Shown here: piece after piece, positions 1 through 4,187 of the stretch
Position numbering within the stretch: position 1 is the first letter of the stretch
How the letters are laid out: every line of letters begins with the position of its first letter
Assembly (NCBI GenBank): GCA_011390085.1
Contig: JAABTB010000117.1
Location: 1 to 6,980 of the forward strand
Source of the DNA: Desulfobacula sp.
Lineage (GTDB): Bacteria > Desulfobacterota > Desulfobacteria > Desulfobacterales > Desulfobacteraceae
DNA: 6,980 bases
Reading direction: 5' to 3'
Position numbers and translations under genes: made by a program
Notes under the pieces: generated by a model
The model's database searches: none
Told to the model about the DNA's origin: nothing
What the model saw: only the letters and a program-made list of their open reading frames with translations

Positions 1-26
1 CCTTAAGTATAATTTCTAAAAAATCA

Positions 27-54
27 TTGATTAGGTTAAAATCAGGTATATTAT
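27..54 (+). promoter_or_regulatory. Weak candidate sigma70-type promoter upstream of the dapA-like gene
   Basis: TTGATT at 27-32 and TATTAT at 49-54 are separated by 16 bases, matching the -35 box at 4 of 6 positions and the -10 box at 5 of 6. Transcription from here would start near position 61 and leave an untranslated leader of about 140 bases holding the CAAG/CTTG repeats. The region is AT-rich, so chance matches are likely and this call is tentative. Confidence 0.3.
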
Positions 55-72
55 TTCTGATACAATTTTGTG

Positions 73-130
73 TCAAGCCCCATTAAACTATTCAGGCTTG
101 TAAATTAGGCTTGAACCAAATCAAGACTTG
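73..130. repeat. Cluster of CAAG/CTTG half-sites in the dapA leader
   Basis: TCAAGCC at 73-79 is the exact reverse complement of GGCTTGA at 108-114. AGGCTTG occurs at 94-100 and again at 107-113, and CAAGACTTG at 122-130 is a 9-base palindrome around a central A. The result is five CAAG or CTTG elements within 58 bases. It could be an operator for a dimeric regulator or a leader RNA fold. It does not resemble a riboswitch I can name; in particular I could not recognise a lysine riboswitch. Function is unknown. Confidence 0.35.
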
Positions 131-198
131 TGATAGCAGGAGTGAAGAATCATCCGTAGAACAATTTTTTATTTACCGGTTATTTACAAGGCAGGGCT

Positions 199-1233
199 AT
201 GGAACCAGGATGCTATACCGCATTAATCACCCCTTTTAATCGGGCCGGAGAGCTTGATCAAGAAGGTTTGGAGCAACTTATCCATTTTCAGATTGAAAAC
301 GGAATCACCGGCATACTCGCCACCGGCACCACAGGTGAAAGCCCTACGTTCAAATGGAAAGAGCACCTCTCTGTCATCGCACAGGTTGCAGACCTTGCCA
401 AGAATAAATGCCTCAGAATCGCAGGGACAGGCAGCAATAATACCTCGGAAGCCCTGGAAGCCGTGGGTCATGCCGCCGATGAAGATGTGGATGCCGTTCT
501 CATGGTGGACCCGTATTACAACGGTCCCAGCTCCCTTGAAATCCGAAGAGAATATTATGAGGTGATTGCAGAAACATACCCAAGCCTGAACATTATCCCC
601 TATATTATTCCGGGAAGGACCGGGGCCCAGATGCTGCCCCAGGATCTGGCCATCCTGGCAAAAACATGTCCCAATGTGACCTGCGTTAAAGAAGCCACTG
701 GAAATCTTGACAATATGAAGCTTACCCGAAAATATTGCGGTGACGGCTTCATGATTTTTTCAGGGGATGACGCCCTGGTCTATGACATGATGACCCATCC
801 TGAGATCAGGGCCTGCGGTTCCATCTCCGTCATGTCCAATATTGCACCGAGGGTCATGACTCAGCTCGTCAGCCTCCTGAACCAAGGCGATACGGCCGGT
901 GCCATGAAAGTTCAGGCCGCCTTGAAACCCTTGCTGGACTTGGTTGTGGTCACTACCCAGGAAACCTGTGAATTTGGGGCCGTCACCTGCAGATCGAGAA
1001 ATCCGGTTCCCGTCAAAACCCTGATGCAGTTGCTGGGCATGCCCTCTGGACCCTGCCGGAAACCTTTGGGGAAAATGACGCAAACAGGATTTACAATACT
1101 TCTCAATGCAGTCAGAGGTATTTTCGCCGATCACCCGGAAATATTTGAACCCATCGGGTCTTTTTTCAATGTGGATCTGGAAAAACGGTTGTATGATTCC
1201 GAATTCCAAAAAACGCTGTGGTATACCTATTGA
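199..1233 (+). CDS. Dihydrodipicolinate synthase (DapA) family protein, C-terminally extended form
   Basis: The product belongs to the class I aldolase DapA/NanA family (TIM barrel). True DapA condenses pyruvate with aspartate semialdehyde in the cytoplasm, the first committed step of the lysine and diaminopimelate pathway. Residues matching the known active site are visible: GTTGES at 43-48 with the Thr pair T44/T45, the Tyr pair at 106-107, Y135, R140 in PGRTG (the carboxylate-binding Arg that favours DapA over NanA), and the Schiff-base lysine K164 in VKEATG. NPVPVK at 268-273 aligns with the NPIPVK stretch of E. coli DapA. The protein is 344 residues against about 292 for E. coli DapA. 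The extra length is an insert before NPVPVK (about residues 252-267, containing two Cys) and a tail of roughly 35 residues after about residue 310. The ATG is preceded by AAGG at 188-191, 7 bases away. No other lysine gene is in view, so a side-branch aldolase role is possible; I leave the symbol empty for that reason. Family assignment is secure, exact substrate less so. Confidence 0.9.
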   Translation: MEPGCYTALITPFNRAGELDQEGLEQLIHFQIENGITGILATGTTGESPTFKWKEHLSVIAQVADLAKNKCLRIAGTGSNNTSEALEAVGHAADEDVDAVLMVDPYYNGPSSLEIRREYYEVIAETYPSLNIIPYIIPGRTGAQMLPQDLAILAKTCPNVTCVKEATGNLDNMKLTRKYCGDGFMIFSGDDALVYDMMTHPEIRACGSISVMSNIAPRVMTQLVSLLNQGDTAGAMKVQAALKPLLDLVVVTTQETCEFGAVTCRSRNPVPVKTLMQLLGMPSGPCRKPLGKMTQTGFTILLNAVRGIFADHPEIFEPIGSFFNVDLEKRLYDSEFQKTLWYTY

Positions 1234-1244
1234 TATCAGATAGC

Positions 1245-1276
1245 AAGAGGCCATGCCGAAACCGGCATGGCCTCTT
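1245..1276. terminator. Perfect 14-bp hairpin between convergent genes, possible bidirectional terminator
   Basis: AAGAGGCCATGCCG at 1245-1258 pairs exactly with CGGCATGGCCTCTT at 1263-1276 around the 4-base loop AAAC. It begins 12 bases after the dapA-like stop and lies 20 bases beyond the stop of the opposing gene. The placement fits a shared terminator. However, no run of T follows the stem on either strand: the plus strand continues AAAACC and the minus strand GCTATC. It is therefore not a canonical intrinsic terminator, and it could act in 3'-end protection or with Rho instead. Confidence 0.55.
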
Positions 1277-1296
1277 AAAACCATCGTCTTAAATTT

Positions 1297-2088
1297 CTAT
1301 TTTTTTTCTTTTGCTTTAAATTTTTCCTGTCCTGCATAAAAAAAAGTGGCTTTCAGCCATTCAAATCCAAACTGTAACAGCTTGATATCATCATTTTTAA
1401 TACTTTCAATGTCTTGTTCCGGAAAATCATATCTTTTAAGAAAGGTGCTGTTGAAAACAAAATCTCTGAATTTATCAATATTATAGCAGGCGAGGAAAAA
1501 CATCTTCCGGCTTTCCTCAGAAAGCTTCATGCTCGGCGGTAAAGATTTTTTCCGGACAATGAGTTCCATCCACCCGTCATTGATCCGGTCCCGAAGATCA
1601 ACCCCCTGATCCTTCCGCCACTCGGCCACAGTCCATTGTCTATCCTCCTCAAATCCAAGGCAGTGGGCCTCTTTAACGGTAAAAAAGAATTCATCCTTTT
1701 CCCCTTTTTCCCCGGAATAGCTCAGGGAACCTACGCCCAACGGATAATACCGGCAGGTCGTCGGGCGATCCTCATAAATGGCGCAGCCCTCTTTGTCCTC
1801 AACAAAGGGGCAGGATTTTTTTTCATCGTCTAAAAGCTTTAAGGTCACCACCGGTAGTCCTGCTTTCTCAAGGATCTGCGGTTTTGTAAATATGGCGAGA
1901 AATTCTTCCGAACTCATGCCCAGCTTTTTTCTCATGGTCAGAATATCATAGGGAGTCAACATGATATCAATTCCCCGGCAGCAGTCTGTAAAACATTTTA
2001 CACCCTTGTGGCAGTTGAACCGGAAGCTGCTTTTCAGGCTAAGCTGCTCCGGTGGTATTTCTGATTTTTTGGGGGCGGTGTCGGTCAT
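1297..2088 (-). CDS. YkgJ-family CxxCC cysteine-cluster protein (putative Zn/Fe-binding)
   Basis: This 263-residue protein carries the signature of the YkgJ family (zinc- or iron-chelating CxxCxxCC proteins). C26, C32, C36 and C37 sit in the pattern C-x5-C-x3-CC. They are followed by C93 and C102, then the family's RPxxCRxxP block with R108, P109, C112, R113 and P116, and finally C143. Eight conserved-type Cys suggest metal or Fe-S coordination; the biochemical role of the family is not well defined. The C-terminal 100 residues are mostly helical-looking and end in a Lys-rich tail. There is no signal peptide or membrane segment, so it should be cytoplasmic. The frame is open upstream to a TTG at 2124, but I chose the ATG at 2088. 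GAGGA lies 7 bases before it, while the TTG has no ribosome site and lies only about 2 bases from the predicted transcription start. It is a single-gene unit with its own promoter. Confidence 0.85.
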   Translation of the reverse strand: MTDTAPKKSEIPPEQLSLKSSFRFNCHKGVKCFTDCCRGIDIMLTPYDILTMRKKLGMSSEEFLAIFTKPQILEKAGLPVVTLKLLDDEKKSCPFVEDKEGCAIYEDRPTTCRYYPLGVGSLSYSGEKGEKDEFFFTVKEAHCLGFEEDRQWTVAEWRKDQGVDLRDRINDGWMELIVRKKSLPPSMKLSEESRKMFFLACYNIDKFRDFVFNSTFLKRYDFPEQDIESIKNDDIKLLQFGFEWLKATFFYAGQEKFKAKEKK

Positions 2089-2095
2089 TCCATCT

Positions 2096-2100
2096 TCCTC
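2096..2100 (-). promoter_or_regulatory. Shine-Dalgarno site fixing the start of the CxxCC protein
   Basis: Read on the minus strand this is GAGGA, 7 bases before the ATG at 2088-2086. The longer reading from TTG at 2124 has no purine-rich site upstream, so this site decides the start. Confidence 0.75.
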
Positions 2101-2132
2101 ATCATTTGTTAAATAATTGCTCAAAAATGTGG

Positions 2133-2161
2133 ACTATACGAAAAAGGTACAATAATGTCAA
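2133..2161 (-). promoter_or_regulatory. Near-consensus sigma70 promoter for the CxxCC protein gene
   Basis: On the minus strand TTGACA (2161-2156) is a perfect -35 box. TATAGT (2138-2133) is a 5 of 6 match to the -10 box, and the spacer is exactly 17 bases. Transcription should start near 2126, giving a leader of about 38 bases to the ATG at 2088. No operator-like repeat clearly overlaps it, which suggests steady expression. Confidence 0.7.
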
Positions 2162-2223
2162 ATGATTACACTTTTAACATTTTTTCAGCAACCGGAACGA
2201 AGCAGCATCCGAACCAAAATCAA

Positions 2224-2252
2224 TTGACAGATGCTCTTTTTCAAAATAAAAC
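2224..2252 (+). promoter_or_regulatory. Candidate sigma70-type promoter for galU
   Basis: A perfect -35 hexamer TTGACA at 2224-2229 is followed after 17 bases by TAAAAC at 2247-2252, which matches the -10 consensus at 4 of 6 positions. The start would fall near 2259, about 60 bases before the galU ATG. The 8-base palindrome GTTTAAAC at 2265-2272 lies just downstream of the predicted start; whether it matters is unknown. Confidence 0.45.
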
Positions 2253-2318
2253 ACATAAAAACAGGTTTAAACGTCTAAGATTGATTCATGTTTTTGTCAT
2301 TCACTTTGAGAGGTTCCC

Positions 2319-3191
2319 ATGAAAATTAGAAAAGCGGTATTCCCGGTAGCCGGACTTGGAACAAGATTTATTCCCGCCACCAAGGCCATGGCCAAAGAAA
2401 TGCTCCCGGTTGTGGACAAGCCCATTATCCAGTATGCAGTTGAAGAAGCTTTTAAAGCAGGCATCGAGCAGATTATTTTTGTTACCGGCCGAGGAAAAAA
2501 AGCCCTGGAAGATCATTTTGACCGGTCTTTCGAAATCGAACACACCTTGATGGATAAGGGCAAGGATGATCTTTTAAAACAGATTCAGGAACTGGTGCCC
2601 CAAACCGGAACCATTGTCTATACCCGGCAGAATCAGCCATTAGGGCTTGGCCATGCCATCTGGTGTGCCAGGGATATTGTGGGTGATGAACCCTTTGCCG
2701 TCCTTCTGGCTGATGATCTGATCCAGACCGATAAACCCGTCCTTACCGAAATGGTCAAAAAATTTGACCGTCTCAGGGCCTCCATTGCCGCCATCATGGA
2801 GATTGATAAGGACCAGACCGATAAATACGGTATCCTGAAAGCAACCCAGGTCGAAGAAGATATTGTCAAAATCGATGATATGATCGAAAAGCCGAAGCCG
2901 GAAAACGCCCCTTCCAACCTGGCCATTGTGGGCCGGTATATTTTGACTCCCAGGATTTTTTACCACCTGGAAAAAGGGAAAAAGGGCGCCAATGGAGAAA
3001 TCCAGCTTACGGATGCCATGAAAGCCCTTTTGAATGAACAGCCCATATTCGGATACCGGTTTAAAGGGAAACGGTTTGACTGCGGGGACAAGGTCGGATT
3101 CCAGATGGCCAACCTTGCCTTTGCCTTGGAAAGACCGGATATGAGAGACAAGCTGATCAATTTTATAAGAGAAATTGAGAAAAAATTCTAA
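2319..3191 (+). CDS. galU: UTP-glucose-1-phosphate uridylyltransferase
   Basis: The enzyme joins UTP and glucose 1-phosphate to give UDP-glucose and pyrophosphate in the cytoplasm, supplying glucosyl and, after oxidation or epimerisation, other sugars for lipopolysaccharide and exopolysaccharide. The 290 residues are the normal GalU length. Visible motifs are the nucleotide-binding loop PVAGLGTRFIPATKAMAKEM at 9-28, the uridine-binding block QPLGLGHA at 106-113, the acidic pair D132/D133 in LLADD, EKP at 190-192, VGRYIL at 204-209, GEIQLTDA at 226-233 and DCGDKVGF at 254-261. GAGAGG at 2308-2313 precedes the ATG by 5 bases. The gene stands alone on its strand between a divergent CxxCC gene and a convergent transglycosylase gene, with no sugar-nucleotide partner in view. 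GalU rather than RfbA (glucose-1-phosphate thymidylyltransferase) is indicated by the whole motif set and the intact FPVAGLGTR loop. Confidence 0.96.
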   Translation: MKIRKAVFPVAGLGTRFIPATKAMAKEMLPVVDKPIIQYAVEEAFKAGIEQIIFVTGRGKKALEDHFDRSFEIEHTLMDKGKDDLLKQIQELVPQTGTIVYTRQNQPLGLGHAIWCARDIVGDEPFAVLLADDLIQTDKPVLTEMVKKFDRLRASIAAIMEIDKDQTDKYGILKATQVEEDIVKIDDMIEKPKPENAPSNLAIVGRYILTPRIFYHLEKGKKGANGEIQLTDAMKALLNEQPIFGYRFKGKRFDCGDKVGFQMANLAFALERPDMRDKLINFIREIEKKF

Positions 3192-3197
3192 GCCTTA

Positions 3198-3770
3198 TCA
3201 GGAATCTTTAAACTGCTTATAGAGTCTCATGACTTTTCTGACATAGTTTTGGGTTTCTTCAAAGGGAGGAATCTCACGGTATTGATCCACTGCCTCGGGC
3301 CCGGCATTGTATGCGGCAAGAACCAGGGGCAGTTTATTCTCGTATCGCTTCAGCAGCTCCTGAAGACATTTCACTCCGCCCATGATATTCTGGGCCGGAT
3401 TAAAGGGATCCTGCACGGCAAGGGACTTAAAATTGCCCGGCATGATCTGCATCAGCCCCTTTGCCCCCTTTTTTGAAACCGCTTCCGGATCAAAATTGGA
3501 TTCCGCCTGGATGACGGCCTTAATCAGGGAAAAATCCACATTATATTTCTCTTCCGCTTTTCTGATAATATGATCGTATTCGGCGGTGTTGAAATTCCTT
3601 TTCACCCTTGCAGGCAGTTCCTTTACAAACAATTTGTACTTGTCTGATGCGGGGACATTGGTAAAATGAGCGACTCCGTTTTTATCCACATACATATAGA
3701 TATCTGCCCGAGCAGTCTGAACAAAGGCAAGGCAGAAAAAAAACACCAGAAAATGGAAAAAGGGTTTCAT
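3198..3770 (-). CDS. Secreted lytic transglycosylase with DUF4124 N-terminus and SLT catalytic domain
   Basis: The product should cleave the glycan strand of peptidoglycan with formation of 1,6-anhydro-muramic ends, acting in the periplasm. Residues 1-22 form a signal peptide: basic start, a Phe/Leu-rich core, and a likely cut after ARA. Residues 23-40 (IYMYVDKNGVAHFTNVP region) are a DUF4124-type strand motif common in envelope proteins. The SLT domain covers about 66-185, with the catalytic glutamate E90 in QAESNF, GLMQIMP at 105-111, AYNAGP at 153-158 and a closing YVRKV at 177-181. All core family motifs are present, so it should be active. At 190 residues it is a compact form. It is the last gene of the minus-strand unit, 7 bases after the preceding stop. 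Its ribosome site is weak (an A-rich AAAAAGAAA before the ATG), so translational coupling to the preceding gene is plausible. Whether it stays soluble or binds a partner cannot be told. Confidence 0.92.
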   Translation of the reverse strand: MKPFFHFLVFFFCLAFVQTARADIYMYVDKNGVAHFTNVPASDKYKLFVKELPARVKRNFNTAEYDHIIRKAEEKYNVDFSLIKAVIQAESNFDPEAVSKKGAKGLMQIMPGNFKSLAVQDPFNPAQNIMGGVKCLQELLKRYENKLPLVLAAYNAGPEAVDQYREIPPFEETQNYVRKVMRLYKQFKDS

Positions 3771-3777
3771 TTTCTTT

Positions 3778-4149
3778 TTATTTTATCCTGTTCTTATATT
3801 CCTTTAAAACAAATTTTCCGGGGAACCCTGGTTTGGCCACATATTGCCCCAGATTTTTGATATAAGTTTCAACCATATGGTTGAACACCGCATCTTTCTC
3901 ATGGTTCAGGATGAAATTGCGCTCCATCTTGTACTCATAGACTGTTTTATCTCCCAGAACCCCCAGAATATCCTGAAATTTGAAATCCGACAAGGGGGTA
4001 TCTAAAAACAAGCCTTTTGCAATTTTAATCTCCATGCTTGCCTGCATCACCACAACATAGGCATCTTCACTGATTTTACGGGACAGATCCGATAGTACAA
4101 GGGTATGACCGTTTTCAAGCTCAATTGTCTTTACAATCCGTTGTTCCAT
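3778..4149 (-). CDS. Uncharacterised 123-residue protein between helicase fusion and transglycosylase genes
   Basis: I do not recognise this family. The protein has 123 residues, no cysteine, no signal peptide and no membrane segment, so it is probably a small cytoplasmic protein. The N-terminal 45 residues look like alternating strands (IVKTIELENGHTLVL, then AYVVVMQASMEIKI). The middle, about 50-75, contains a DTPLSDFKFQDILGVLG stretch, and the C-terminal third is helical-looking with a basic end (KEYKNRIK). The start is well supported: AGGA at 4158-4155 lies 5 bases before the ATG. It follows the helicase gene by 38 bases and precedes the transglycosylase gene by 7, which argues for co-transcription and a genuine gene. 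The codon use resembles its neighbours. No function can be assigned from sequence alone. Confidence 0.8.
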   Translation of the reverse strand: MEQRIVKTIELENGHTLVLSDLSRKISEDAYVVVMQASMEIKIAKGLFLDTPLSDFKFQDILGVLGDKTVYEYKMERNFILNHEKDAVFNHMVETYIKNLGQYVAKPGFPGKFVLKEYKNRIK

Positions 4150-4187
4150 TTGTATCCTGATGTCTCATGTTCACGGGTTATCTAATT

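Noticed and set aside
1..198. Lysine riboswitch upstream of the DapA-family gene
   Set aside because: The leader is short and AT-rich, and I could not find the long multi-helix core or a following terminator/anti-terminator pair. Only short CAAG/CTTG repeats are present.
760..1284. 174-codon open frame on the minus strand
   Set aside because: It is antisense to the DapA-family gene with its active-site motifs, and it runs into the hairpin between the genes. No family resemblance.
2122..2124. TTG start for the CxxCC protein
   Set aside because: It has no Shine-Dalgarno site and sits at the predicted transcript start; the ATG at 2088 is better placed.
2089..2318. Possible small RNA or tRNA in the divergent intergenic region
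   Set aside because: There is no cloverleaf or strong hairpin; the space is accounted for by two outward-facing promoters and leaders.
3290..3305. GGGCCC-centred palindrome near the 3' end of the transglycosylase gene
   Set aside because: It is short, coding, and has no following T run; it encodes the conserved AYNAGP motif region and needs no other explanation.
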